Shown here: positions 33,942 to 43,310 of the stretch, piece by piece
How positions within the stretch are numbered: position 1 is the stretch's first letter
Layout of the letters: the number at the start of each line of letters is the position of its first letter
Assembly: GCA_944326555.1 (NCBI GenBank)
Contig: CALVEK010000004.1
Coordinates: forward strand, 1-64,000
DNA from: Candidatus Gastranaerophilales bacterium
GTDB taxonomy: Bacteria; Cyanobacteriota; Vampirovibrionia; Gastranaerophilales; Gastranaerophilaceae
DNA length: 64,000 nucleotides
Direction: 5' to 3'
Notes under the pieces: model-generated
Database searches by the model: none
The model's input: the letters and a program-made list of their open reading frames with translations, nothing else
What the model was told of the DNA's origin: nothing
Program-made: the position numbers and the translations under genes

Positions 33942-36900
33942 ATGGGATTTATAAAAAAAGGATTAATAGCACTGTTAGTGCTTATTGCTGGCTTATACCT
34001 AAGCATATACTTTGTTCTACCCTATTTTTTAAACAAAAAAAACTACTCTAAAGCCATTACAGATATAGTAAAGAGCAAAACAGGATTGGTTTTGATTATA
34101 GAAAAATATAATCTGAGAATATCTCCAAACCTTGATTTAAACTTAAAAGCTCAAGAAATAATGCTTTTTTATCCTGATAAAAAACAAATTGCAGATATAA
34201 AAAATGCAGATATTGAAATATCGACAGCAAAACTTTTGCAAAAAGAATTAAAAATTAACAGAATAAAAGCAGAAGAATTTCAATTTTCAACTAAATTACT
34301 AAAAACAGGAAAAACAACTTTTCAAGAATATCTGGAAAAGAACCTAAAACAAACAAAAGACAATCTAAAATTTTCTCAACAAATTCCCAAAATTCAAATA
34401 AAAAAATACATAATAAAAGTGAAAGACGAAGAATCAGGACAAAGATTCAAACTTTCGGGTAAAAATTTCAAAACATCACAAAACATTGACCTAAGATACA
34501 TAGATATCAATGCAAAAGGGTCTTTCTACTGTTTCAACAGAGAATATGTAAAATATGATTTCAAAATTGCTATCCCCAAAATACTGTTTAAAGATTTCAA
34601 CAATAAACTTTTTGACATCTCTTTTGATAACCTCTACAAACAAAATTTCAATGCCAAACTTACTACAGATATAAAAATACATACAAAAGAAAACAAATTT
34701 GATTATCTGAGTGGAAAAATAAATATTGATAATTTTTGTATTGTCTTAGGCGGAAAAAAACTCCCTCCAAGCTACTTTCATATTGTAACAGACAAAGGGA
34801 TGGCCTCAATAAACTCGGAATTTTACACAAACAAAGAAGAAAAAACTATCATAGAAGCAATCGCTAAAATAACGAAACCCTATGAACTAAACATGAAATG
34901 TTCATGCCAAAAAGCTGATATACAGAATTTACAAAAACTAGCAATATCTGTTCTTGAAATACTAAAAATAAAAAACAATTTATCGGAATTTAAAACATCA
35001 GGAACAATAAGCTCTGATTTTTCTATAGCAACTGATTTAAAAAAAATACAATCTAACGGTAAACTAAAAATATCAAATGCAAAATTTACGCACAAAGATG
35101 TTCCTTTAAACATAAGCAACATAAACGCAATACTTGATTTTTCCAACAACACTGTAAACATTAAACAATCCAGTCTTACTGTTAACAACCAAGCGCTTAA
35201 AATAGTTGGAATCATCGATTCAAATGCATTCGGAAATATAGAAATAAAAGCAAACAATCTGGATTTAAATCACATTATGAATGCATTTCCAATGCTGAAA
35301 CCAAACAAAAATGTTGTTATAAAAACAGGCAAACTTACGTTTAACGCAAAAATAAAAGGAAAACTTACTGAAGCAAAACCGATAATAAAAGCTCAAATCA
35401 ACAATTTTTCAGCTCAAGAATTAAAAAATCAAATTCAAATATATTTCAAACAAAGTGATATAGATATAACAGCTACAGCAAAAAATTTCAATGGAAAAAT
35501 CATATTCAAAGAATTATTCTGTAAAAACTCTAATAACAAAAATACAGCTATAGTAAAGGCTCCAATTATTACAGCCAATATCGATGATAAAGAACTAAGA
35601 ATAAATCCCTCAAGAATATCTACAGGTAATGCAAACTTGACTCTCTCTGGTACAATCAAAAACTATCTTCAAAAACCGGAAACAAGGATAATTGCAAGCG
35701 GAACAGTTGATTCAGACATAGTAAAATTATTTTCAAATAATTCAAAAATAAAATTTTATAGAAAAGGATATCTTCCAACAAAAATTGACATAAAAGCAAA
35801 TAAGTCGGAAACAAAAATTCAAATACAAATACTGTCCAATCAATTAAACTACATCTCACCTGTTATTGTAACAGGTTTTTCCAAAACAAATATGCTAACA
35901 AGCATACTTGTAAAAGTATACGGTGATGAACTAAAGATTGAAGACTTTTCGACATACTACGCACCAACAATCAGCAACCTGCTAAAAGAAATCAATACAT
36001 TTAAACTAAAAAAAGCAATAAGTATAAAAGGGAAAATCAAAAAATTCACAAGCACTGACCCGATTTTTGACAATTTTAGAATACAAACAGCCGAAAACAT
36101 AAAAATAGAACTCCCTGAAATAAAGAATTCAACCGCAAGTATAAATACAGACATAACGCTTAGCGGAAATATAAAAAAGCCAATTGTTAACGGATATATA
36201 AATATAACAGAACTTTCAATTCCTCAATACTTTGTAAAAGCTCAATCATTAATACTATTGCTGAATAAAAACAAGATTAACGCAAAAATAGACAACCTAA
36301 AAATAAAAAATACCGATATTTCAATAGAGGCAATAATCCCGCATGATGTACTAAATTCACAAAAAATAAATTACCTGAAAATTTATGCACAACAGATTGA
36401 TATGAATTATCTGATGTCATTAATGCAAATTCTGCCGCTGACACAAGCCAAATATGCACCCGGAAACGAATTCCCATACATAATCGAATCGGGGAAACTA
36501 TATATAAAATCATATAAAATGAATGCAATAAAAGCCTCCGACATAACAGCAGATATAAGCGCAGAAAAAAATATCTTAAATATAAAAAATCTGTACGCAA
36601 ATGCATACGGAGGAAAAGTTGCAGGACACATAAAATATGATTTTCCGTATATGACAATTAAAGCCGAACTCCAAGGCAGAGGGATGGATGCAGGTCTTGC
36701 TGCCAGAGATTTTTTACCACAACAACAAAGAATGTCCGGAAAACTAAACTTTGATGCATCAATCTCTATGATTGGCACAACAATGGAACAACAACTCAAA
36801 ACACTCAAAGGCAGAGCTGATATTCTTATTAATAACGGACACCTCGGACAATTAGGACGTTTTGAACACTTTTTGTACGCACAAAATTTGCTTTCACAAA

Positions 36901-37571
36901 GACTTATTTACGCAAACCTAAACAGTGCAAAACAGGCTATAAGTCCAAAAGACACCGGATATATAACTTACCTTAAAGGAATGCTTAAATTTAATAACGG
37001 ATATATGTACTTAAATCCAGTTCTTACCGCAGGACCCAGAATGAGTATGTACATGACAGGTAATATCAATCTTCTGACAAATGATGCAGACATACAAATA
37101 CTGGGAAAAATATCTTCAGAAGTATCAAGCTCTCTTGGCTTACTTGGAACAATCACAATAAAAGAATTCCTTGATGAACATACAAAATACGGTGCTGTTG
37201 TTGCAAATCTTTTTAATTTCTATAATACAGAACTGCCTGAAATGGATATTTCAAAAATCCCTGACTTAAAACCAAACTACAATTACCCAACAAAAAACTT
37301 TAGAGTGGTAATATTTGGTAATACTGAAAGCATAAAATCCGTAAAATCATTCACTTGGATAAACCCACCAGGTACAAAACAAAGGGTTTTAAAAGAAAAA
37401 ATTCAAGAAACACTTAATAAAACTCTTCCACAAAAAAATGAAAGCAAAGACAACCTGCCACCAACTCAACAGCCTCAGCAACCTCAACCTATAATTGAGT
37501 CAAAACCAATGCAGACAAAAGAACAAACGTTACCTGATTTTCTTAACTCAATTCCTGACAAGTTCAACTAA
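33942..37571 (+). CDS. AsmA-family (bridge-like lipid transfer) envelope protein
   Basis: A very large protein of 1209 residues. An N-terminal membrane helix (about residues 5-27) anchors it to the inner membrane; the next 80 residues match the AsmA start (a beta-rich region with SPNLDLNLKAQEI). The body is a long repetitive beta sequence, as in proteins that form hydrophobic grooves for lipids. The C-terminal conserved AsmA region lies at about 905-1095, with RMSGKLNFDASISMIG and LKGRADILINNGHLG. The last 70 residues are a Gln/Pro-rich tail. AsmA and TamB relatives help move phospholipids to the outer membrane, implying a two-membrane envelope. Its stop overlaps the convergent nucleotidase gene. 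Confidence 0.85.
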   Translation: MGFIKKGLIALLVLIAGLYLSIYFVLPYFLNKKNYSKAITDIVKSKTGLVLIIEKYNLRISPNLDLNLKAQEIMLFYPDKKQIADIKNADIEISTAKLLQKELKINRIKAEEFQFSTKLLKTGKTTFQEYLEKNLKQTKDNLKFSQQIPKIQIKKYIIKVKDEESGQRFKLSGKNFKTSQNIDLRYIDINAKGSFYCFNREYVKYDFKIAIPKILFKDFNNKLFDISFDNLYKQNFNAKLTTDIKIHTKENKFDYLSGKINIDNFCIVLGGKKLPPSYFHIVTDKGMASINSEFYTNKEEKTIIEAIAKITKPYELNMKCSCQKADIQNLQKLAISVLEILKIKNNLSEFKTSGTISSDFSIATDLKKIQSNGKLKISNAKFTHKDVPLNISNINAILDFSNNTVNIKQSSLTVNNQALKIVGIIDSNAFGNIEIKANNLDLNHIMNAFPMLKPNKNVVIKTGKLTFNAKIKGKLTEAKPIIKAQINNFSAQELKNQIQIYFKQSDIDITATAKNFNGKIIFKELFCKNSNNKNTAIVKAPIITANIDDKELRINPSRISTGNANLTLSGTIKNYLQKPETRIIASGTVDSDIVKLFSNNSKIKFYRKGYLPTKIDIKANKSETKIQIQILSNQLNYISPVIVTGFSKTNMLTSILVKVYGDELKIEDFSTYYAPTISNLLKEINTFKLKKAISIKGKIKKFTSTDPIFDNFRIQTAENIKIELPEIKNSTASINTDITLSGNIKKPIVNGYINITELSIPQYFVKAQSLILLLNKNKINAKIDNLKIKNTDISIEAIIPHDVLNSQKINYLKIYAQQIDMNYLMSLMQILPLTQAKYAPGNEFPYIIESGKLYIKSYKMNAIKASDITADISAEKNILNIKNLYANAYGGKVAGHIKYDFPYMTIKAELQGRGMDAGLAARDFLPQQQRMSGKLNFDASISMIGTTMEQQLKTLKGRADILINNGHLGQLGRFEHFLYAQNLLSQRLIYANLNSAKQAISPKDTGYITYLKGMLKFNNGYMYLNPVLTAGPRMSMYMTGNINLLTNDADIQILGKISSEVSSSLGLLGTITIKEFLDEHTKYGAVVANLFNFYNTELPEMDISKIPDLKPNYNYPTKNFRVVIFGNTESIKSVKSFTWINPPGTKQRVLKEKIQETLNKTLPQKNESKDNLPPTQQPQQPQPIIESKPMQTKEQTLPDFLNSIPDKFN

Positions 37572-39202
37572 ACTTCTTGTTTAATTCTACCGTCTTCTTT
37601 TATAGAAATAGGTTTACCATTAAATGATTTTATATAATCAACAAACATTTGAGTTTCAGTTAAATCACATTTTTTAACAATTTTTTCAGGAGCATGCAAA
37701 ACTTCTAGTCCTTCTGTACCACCGGCTACAAATGTATTATAAGCAACATTAAAGAACTTATCGGTACTTGGATTTTGCGAATTCAATTTCTCTTGAGTAC
37801 CATCTTTTCTTAGCAAGATGACATCTTTAACTTTATCATCTTTACCGATTGTATAACGTAAACCGGCAACCTGTAATGCACCTGTTCTGTGATACTTTCT
37901 CAAAGCCTGTACAGCACCGTTTAAAGCATCAATAACATCTTTTTCGCTTAATTTATAAACATGAACATCGTTGTAAAAAGGCATTAAATCAATAATATCT
38001 CTGTCTGTAACAGGTCCAGCAGGAAGACTTGCCCTTATTCCGCCCATATTGTTTAATGCAATATCAGCACCGGAAAACTTCAAATAAGCATCACTCAAGA
38101 AAGAACTTAAAGGACTTTCTTCCAAAACAGTCTCAGGCTTTGACTTGACTTCATGAGCAATTTCGCCAATAACTTCAGGCTGTCCAAGATAAACATTTTC
38201 CATAGTTTTTACAGCCAAACTTTCAGGCAATGATTCCAAATCTTTTATTTCATTTTGTGCCTTTATTATTTTACCATCCTTGTCATAAACAACTGTTGAA
38301 ACACCATATTTATGGCCATTTTTTCCTGCTTGAGTAATCAAAACAGGCTCACCTCTTTTTGACATAAAGAAATTCTTACCGGGAACAATGCCATCAAGAA
38401 CATCATGAGAATGTGAACCGTGGATAATATCAATACCTGAAACATTTTGAGCAATTAGTCTGTCTGCATCAATTCCTAAATGAGAAACAAGAGTAATTTT
38501 ATTTACTCCCTGACTTTCTAATTTATCAACTTCAGCCTGCAATGCTTTTTTAGTTTCTTCAACATCCATAACATGCATATCTTTTGTATAATCTTTTGTC
38601 TGCTGACTTACTCTTGATAACAAATCAATAGGAACTAAACCGATATATCCAAACTTTTGACCATTTCTTTCTACAATTTTAGAAGAAGCCAGTCTTCCCG
38701 CATCGACATCATCTTGCAAAGCGTAAGAAGCAACACTATCATTCTTCTTTATATTCATTGCTAATGTTGTAAAAGTAGCAAGATCCAAAATTTTCGATAC
38801 ACCTTGGGAGCCTTTATTATCAAACTCATGATTACCAAGAACATAACCGTCAGGCTGAATAAGGTTCTGTATTCTCATAATAGCTTCATTTTTCTTTTCA
38901 AAAGCTCCTACCCAGCTATCACCGGATATAAAAACCTGAGCATCAGGATGCTGTGCTCTGAATCTGTCTACAGCCGTTTTAAATTTTCTGAAAGCCTTTA
39001 AGTGCCCATGAAAGTCGTTTCCATATATATCCCTAGATACAACTTCACCATCAGATTTGGAAGAATTACTAAAAGAATCTTTACTGCTTTGATTAGCTTG
39101 TACATTGTATTTATTTTGTAACTCAGTAAAATAACTCTGACCGAAAGATGTATTTTTTAGCCCATATCGATCTAATTTTGAAAAATTATTATTAATAAAC
39201 AT
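37568..39202 (-). CDS. 5'-nucleotidase/UshA-family metallophosphoesterase
   Basis: About 544 residues. The calcineurin-like phosphoesterase domain has its metal motifs YGNDFHGHL, SGDSW, GNHEFD, SHLGID and GSHSHD. The C-terminal nucleotidase domain includes LNNMGGIRASLP and YNTFVAGGTEG. Relatives hydrolyse nucleotides or cyclic nucleotides outside the membrane. No signal peptide is seen when the start is set at ATG 39202, preceded by TGGAAG; that N-terminus reads MFINNNFSKL with TSFGQS soon after, like the tagged proteins here. The longer frame adds 20 residues with no ribosome binding site. How it is exported, if at all, is unclear. Confidence 0.9.
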   Translation of the reverse strand: MFINNNFSKLDRYGLKNTSFGQSYFTELQNKYNVQANQSSKDSFSNSSKSDGEVVSRDIYGNDFHGHLKAFRKFKTAVDRFRAQHPDAQVFISGDSWVGAFEKKNEAIMRIQNLIQPDGYVLGNHEFDNKGSQGVSKILDLATFTTLAMNIKKNDSVASYALQDDVDAGRLASSKIVERNGQKFGYIGLVPIDLLSRVSQQTKDYTKDMHVMDVEETKKALQAEVDKLESQGVNKITLVSHLGIDADRLIAQNVSGIDIIHGSHSHDVLDGIVPGKNFFMSKRGEPVLITQAGKNGHKYGVSTVVYDKDGKIIKAQNEIKDLESLPESLAVKTMENVYLGQPEVIGEIAHEVKSKPETVLEESPLSSFLSDAYLKFSGADIALNNMGGIRASLPAGPVTDRDIIDLMPFYNDVHVYKLSEKDVIDALNGAVQALRKYHRTGALQVAGLRYTIGKDDKVKDVILLRKDGTQEKLNSQNPSTDKFFNVAYNTFVAGGTEGLEVLHAPEKIVKKCDLTETQMFVDYIKSFNGKPISIKEDGRIKQEV

Positions 39203-39363
39203 ACTTAAACTTCCATCACTTCTGATACTTATATAAAACAAACTAAATACTGATTTTGCCAAAATATTAAAATTTGTTTACAAAGTAATTCAATTTTGTA
39301 AATTTATAAAAAACGATTGTTTTTATATAAGTAAGGTTAGATTTATATTTATAGGTAGTTAAA

Positions 39364-40563
39364 ATGGTTAATGGTATCTCTGGTTACAATAATCCAAATG
39401 CAGCTTTTTATAGAGCAGCAGCAGGAAATGCAGTTCTTCATCAAAATGATGTAGAAAATATGGTTAAGTTTTTGAACGGTCAACCTGTAACAGGAACTGT
39501 AGAACCCACAATTACAGAATCTGTTGTAGGAACTATACCATTTCTGGGAATTTTCGGAGCTATTCAAGGCGGTTCAGCTCTTAAAAAGAATGGCTGGAGC
39601 TTAAATAATACAATAAATGCAGAAAAATTGGCAAATCCATATACAAGAGGTGAATGGATTAAAGCTGGCAAGGAAAGAATAACTAAAGAATATGGAAATA
39701 TATTAAAAAAGACAGTTGCTGTAAATCCAGAAAGAGGATTTATCGGCAGAATGCTTGATAAAATCCCTGGATATACAAGATTAAGAGCCACTGGCTTTGG
39801 TCAGGCAATGGGTAAATCCGGTGCCGGATGGATGGCAGTATTGGATGGAGCAACAGAAACATTTACACAAGTTGTACCAACATTCTCTCAACTTGGAGCA
39901 GGTGCAGGCTTTAAACAAATTGCAAAATCAGGAACAAAAGTTGCAGCAGGTGCAGCAGGATGGTTGGCTGGTGATGCTCTAGGAAAAGGCATAGGTGCTG
40001 CTATTGGTACAGCTATTTGCCCAGGTATTGGTACAACAATAGGTGGCTTTGTCGGTGGATTCATCGGTGGTATCGTTGGTTCTTGTGTAGCAGGAAAAGC
40101 TGCTAAAGCAATCACAGGAAAAAATGAATTAGAAAAAGCTCAAGAACAACAAATGGCTCAAGTATCACAACAAATTGAAGCTGATCCAGAAACAAAATTG
40201 GCACTTGCTCAGCAAGCATATCAACAAGCAGAAGCAATCTTAGCACAAGATCCTAATAATAAAGATGCACTTGCTGCAAAAGAATCTGCTTACAAAGTTA
40301 TTACTGAATATCAAAACTCTGAAATAAATCAAGCAAATAATAATCCTCAAACAGAACAAACAACTCAAGTAACAACTCAACAACCAACTTACAACCCATA
40401 TCAGCCATTCAACGGAATACCATCCGTACCTGGTTTCAACGGATATGGATATGATATGAATCAATATCAAGATTTTATTACAAGAGCAAATAGTATAAAT
40501 TTCAACCAAAATCAATACAACGCTCAAAATCCATTTGCAGCAAAACAAACAATTCAAGGATAA
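39364..40563 (+). CDS. glycine-zipper protein with Gln/Asn-rich tail
   Basis: A 399-residue unknown protein. Residues 1-60 contain Asn/Ala-rich sequence and a hydrophobic VGTIPFLGIFGAIQGG. Residues 175-255 form an alternating glycine zipper (GDALGKGIGAAIGT, IGGFVGGFIGGIVGS), typical of segments that pack as tight helical hairpins in membranes. Residues 260-399 are Gln/Asn/Ala/Pro-rich with repeated NPY/YQ words and likely disordered. Glycine-zipper segments occur in bacteriocins, secreted effectors and outer-membrane anchors; none is demonstrated here. AGGTAG precedes the ATG. A terminator follows. Confidence 0.72.
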   Translation: MVNGISGYNNPNAAFYRAAAGNAVLHQNDVENMVKFLNGQPVTGTVEPTITESVVGTIPFLGIFGAIQGGSALKKNGWSLNNTINAEKLANPYTRGEWIKAGKERITKEYGNILKKTVAVNPERGFIGRMLDKIPGYTRLRATGFGQAMGKSGAGWMAVLDGATETFTQVVPTFSQLGAGAGFKQIAKSGTKVAAGAAGWLAGDALGKGIGAAIGTAICPGIGTTIGGFVGGFIGGIVGSCVAGKAAKAITGKNELEKAQEQQMAQVSQQIEADPETKLALAQQAYQQAEAILAQDPNNKDALAAKESAYKVITEYQNSEINQANNNPQTEQTTQVTTQQPTYNPYQPFNGIPSVPGFNGYGYDMNQYQDFITRANSINFNQNQYNAQNPFAAKQTIQG

Positions 40564-40604
40564 AACATAATAAACCCTATTATAAATACCTAACCAAAAA
40601 TAAA

Positions 40605-40633
40605 GCGGTTTCATATAGAAACCGCATTTTTTT
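40605..40633 (+). terminator. Rho-independent terminator of the glycine-zipper gene
   Basis: Stem GCGGTTTC / GAAACCGC with a five-base loop, followed by seven T. Confidence 0.9.
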
Positions 40634-40728
40634 ATAAACCTATTCCTTATTTCCCTGCTAGTCTAGTATTGCGTCTAGTTTTGCTTTTTGAAATTTCCCC
40701 AAATCTCAATAGCCAATTAAAACTTTTT

Positions 40729-40917
40729 TTAGTCAAGTAATGCCTCTAAAATTGTTGCATTTTTTGCAGCAAGAGTATTTTCTCTGATTTTGTTTCTGTG
40801 AATGTAAGTTCTCAATGCTTCACGAATCAATTCACTTCTTGAACGATTTTCGTTGTCAGCAACTTGATCGATTTCATCTAAAAATTTTTCTGGCATAGAA
40901 ATAAGTACTCTTGACAT
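40729..40917 (-). CDS. CopG-type ribbon-helix-helix regulator
   Basis: A 62-residue DNA-binding protein. It begins RVLISMPEKFLDEID, where the first residues form the beta ribbon that reads DNA, followed by NRSRSELIREALRTYI, the helix-turn-helix of the RHH fold. The tail is helical. Such proteins bind as dimers of dimers, often as antitoxins or as repressors of their own gene. No toxin partner is adjacent; the neighbours point elsewhere. A strong AAGGAGG site precedes the ATG, and the leader is unusually purine-rich with repeated GAGA words. Confidence 0.88.
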   Translation of the reverse strand: MSRVLISMPEKFLDEIDQVADNENRSRSELIREALRTYIHRNKIRENTLAAKNATILEALLD

Positions 40918-41093
40918 AAGTTTCCTCCTTGGTTCTCTACTCTCTGTTTTGTTTTCTCTTGTTTCTCTTAATTATCTCTCGTACTTATATAAACAATTTT
41001 TTGAAATAAAAATTGCTTATTTTTTATAGAAAAGTTATATACAAGTTAACAAAACTTAATACATCCCTGTTCAAAGGCAGTATTTACGGGAAA

Positions 41094-41951
41094 CTAGGAA
41101 ATAAAACAATTAGTAGCTGTATGTATAAATTCAATAATTTGAGAAAAATATTCCAAAGAAGATGCACCGTTTATAATAATATCTGCATCGTGCTTTGATG
41201 GACGAATATATTTTTCGGCAGCAGCACCAACATAGTCCCAATGTTTTTGAGCATTTTGAGGGTCTTGATTTCTCTTTGCTGCACGTTCCATAAACCATTT
41301 TTTCTGTATCTTAGGATCAATATCAATATAAATTTTTACATCAAACAAATCTCTAATATCTTTATACATAGCAGCCATACCCTCAACTAAAATAAATTTT
41401 TCTGAGGATATTGGTATAGAATTAGGAACACTTATGCCCGTACCATTTATTAAATACTCAGGAGCCTTAATATCCTCGCCATTAGACAGCTTTGTTAAAT
41501 CTTCTTTTAAAAGGTTTAATTGAAAACTTTCCGGAGAATCAACATCATAACCGTTGTCCCTTAGCGCATCAAAAGACCCGTATTTTTTTATAAGTTCAGA
41601 TATATCGTTAAAATAATTGTCAATACTCAAAAATTCCAATGGAAATTGTAATTCATTACTTGTTTTTTTTATCTGTTTACAGATTGTAGTTTTACCACTT
41701 GCAGACTCACCCGTAACACCTATTAAAAATTTTTTCTGAGGATTTTCTATTAATCTTCTTGAAAATTTGGATATAAAATTAGGATTTATTTCTTTAAAAA
41801 TAGGTCGTTCAGTCTTTTTATCATACTGTAAAATTTGTTTGAATTTTGTCTGCAAATAAAAGGCCAAGAATTCTCTGCCTGTTTTTGTTGAAAAATCAGG
41901 TTTGATAATTTTATCTTTAGAATTTTGTTCTTTATCAATTAACATTTGCAT
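41094..41951 (-). CDS. uridine kinase/phosphoribulokinase-family kinase
   Basis: A 285-residue P-loop kinase. The Walker A motif is GESASGKTT near residue 80. FLSIDNYFND and FILVEGMAAMY correspond to the substrate and Walker B-like regions of the uridine kinase/PRK family, and FMERAAKRNQDP fits the lid. The first 70 residues and the exact substrate are not typical of Udk (usually about 210 residues), so it may act on another nucleoside or a sugar. A second in-frame ATG occurs two codons in. It stands alone on the minus strand, separated from aspartokinase by a terminator. Confidence 0.82.
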   Translation of the reverse strand: MQMLIDKEQNSKDKIIKPDFSTKTGREFLAFYLQTKFKQILQYDKKTERPIFKEINPNFISKFSRRLIENPQKKFLIGVTGESASGKTTICKQIKKTSNELQFPLEFLSIDNYFNDISELIKKYGSFDALRDNGYDVDSPESFQLNLLKEDLTKLSNGEDIKAPEYLINGTGISVPNSIPISSEKFILVEGMAAMYKDIRDLFDVKIYIDIDPKIQKKWFMERAAKRNQDPQNAQKHWDYVGAAAEKYIRPSKHDADIIINGASSLEYFSQIIEFIHTATNCFIS

Positions 41952-42003
41952 ACAATACCCAATACATCTAAAATCAAAAATTTGCCAAAAATAATAAAAT
42001 AAT

Positions 42004-42039
42004 TAAAAAATATTAAGCACCGACATATAATCGGTGCTT
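42004..42039 (-). terminator. Rho-independent terminator of the lysC cluster
   Basis: On the minus strand, AAGCACCGA / TCGGTGCTT with a seven-base loop is followed by AATATTTTTT. It lies ten bases after the aspartokinase stop and ends the minus-strand cluster that begins near 46.4 kb. Confidence 0.9.
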
Positions 42040-42048
42040 AACAGTATA

Positions 42049-43308
42049 TTATAAATTTGGTAAATCGCCCATTACAACAGCTTCTTCTTTTGCATCAAGA
42101 TGGAATGCTGTATGTAAAGCCTTTATAGCCATCTTGGATTGATCTTTCTCAACAAGACAACTTATCTTAATTTCACTTGTTGAAATCATTTTTATATTTA
42201 TGCCATTTTCAGCAAGTGCCTTAAACATGTCAGCAGCAATACCGGGTCTGTCTACCATGCCTGCACCGACAATAGAGACCTTTGCAATGTCTTCATCAAC
42301 TAGAACACCGGAAGCGTTAATTTCTTTGATAATTTCTTTGACAATTTCCATAGTTTTAGGATAATCAGACTCACAAACAGTAAACGCAATATCATTAGTA
42401 TCATCGCTTCTGCCATAAGACTGAATAATCATATCAACGCTTATATCAGATTTAGAAAGCATTTCAAAGATTTTAGCTGCATTACCTGGTTTATCGGGAA
42501 CTTCTGTGATAACAACACGTATTTGAGACAAATCAGAAGCTACACCCGCCACCGGTTTATAAATTTCCATATCATCAACTCCTATAATATAAGTACCTAA
42601 ATCATCAAGTTTAAAAGTGCTTCTAACTCTAAGCGGAACTTGATATTGTTTTGCTGTTTCAACAGAACGGGGATGAAGAACGTTAGCACCTACATGAGCC
42701 AATTCCAACATTTCTTCATAAGAGATTTCTTTTAATTTTGTTGCATTTGGAACAATTCTTGGGTCTGTAGTATACACTCCCTCAACGTCTGTGTAAATAT
42801 CACATCTGTCGGCCTTTAAGGCACCTGCAATAGCAACGGCAGATGTATCAGAACCTCCACGACCCAACGTAGTAATTTCGCCATCGGGTGTAACGCCTTG
42901 GAAACCTGCAACAACGATTATTTCGCCTTTATTAAGATGTTCTTTTAATTTATTTGTTTTGATATCAACAATTCTAGCCTTTGAGTGGACACATTCAGTA
43001 ATAATACCAACCTGCATAGCATTCATACTAACAGCCGCATACCCTTGAGCCTGAATAGCCATGGTCAAAAGAGCAATAGAAACTTGTTCTCCGGTAGCCA
43101 AAAGCATATCCATTTCTCTTGAATTTGGATTTGGAGAGATCTCGTTTGCCATCTTTACAAGATAATCAGTAGTGTGTCCCATTGCAGAAACAACTACTAT
43201 AACATCATTACCATTGTTTTTTTCTCTTATAACGGCAGAAGCAACATTCTTTATCTTGTCTGTGTCGGCTACAGATGTTCCGCCAAATTTTTGAACAATT
43301 ATACCCAC
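42049..43308 (-). CDS. lysC: aspartate kinase
   Basis: A 419-residue enzyme, the first step from aspartate to lysine, threonine, methionine and diaminopimelate. The kinase domain has VQKFGGTSVAD at the start, FQGVTPDGEITTLGRGGSD and DVEGVYTTDPR. Two ACT domains at the C-terminus (about 270-400) should bind the inhibitory amino acid. It starts at GTG two bases after the TPR gene. With the probable DapL at 18 kb it supplies diaminopimelate. Confidence 0.97.
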   Translation of the reverse strand: MGIIVQKFGGTSVADTDKIKNVASAVIREKNNGNDVIVVVSAMGHTTDYLVKMANEISPNPNSREMDMLLATGEQVSIALLTMAIQAQGYAAVSMNAMQVGIITECVHSKARIVDIKTNKLKEHLNKGEIIVVAGFQGVTPDGEITTLGRGGSDTSAVAIAGALKADRCDIYTDVEGVYTTDPRIVPNATKLKEISYEEMLELAHVGANVLHPRSVETAKQYQVPLRVRSTFKLDDLGTYIIGVDDMEIYKPVAGVASDLSQIRVVITEVPDKPGNAAKIFEMLSKSDISVDMIIQSYGRSDDTNDIAFTVCESDYPKTMEIVKEIIKEINASGVLVDEDIAKVSIVGAGMVDRPGIAADMFKALAENGINIKMISTSEIKISCLVEKDQSKMAIKALHTAFHLDAKEEAVVMGDLPNL

Positions 43309-43310
43309 TT

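Noticed and set aside
35435-36808. Minus-strand frames of up to 133 codons inside the AsmA-family gene
   Set aside because: Long antisense frames are expected opposite an AT-rich beta-repeat gene; compositions are hydrophobic shadow sequence.
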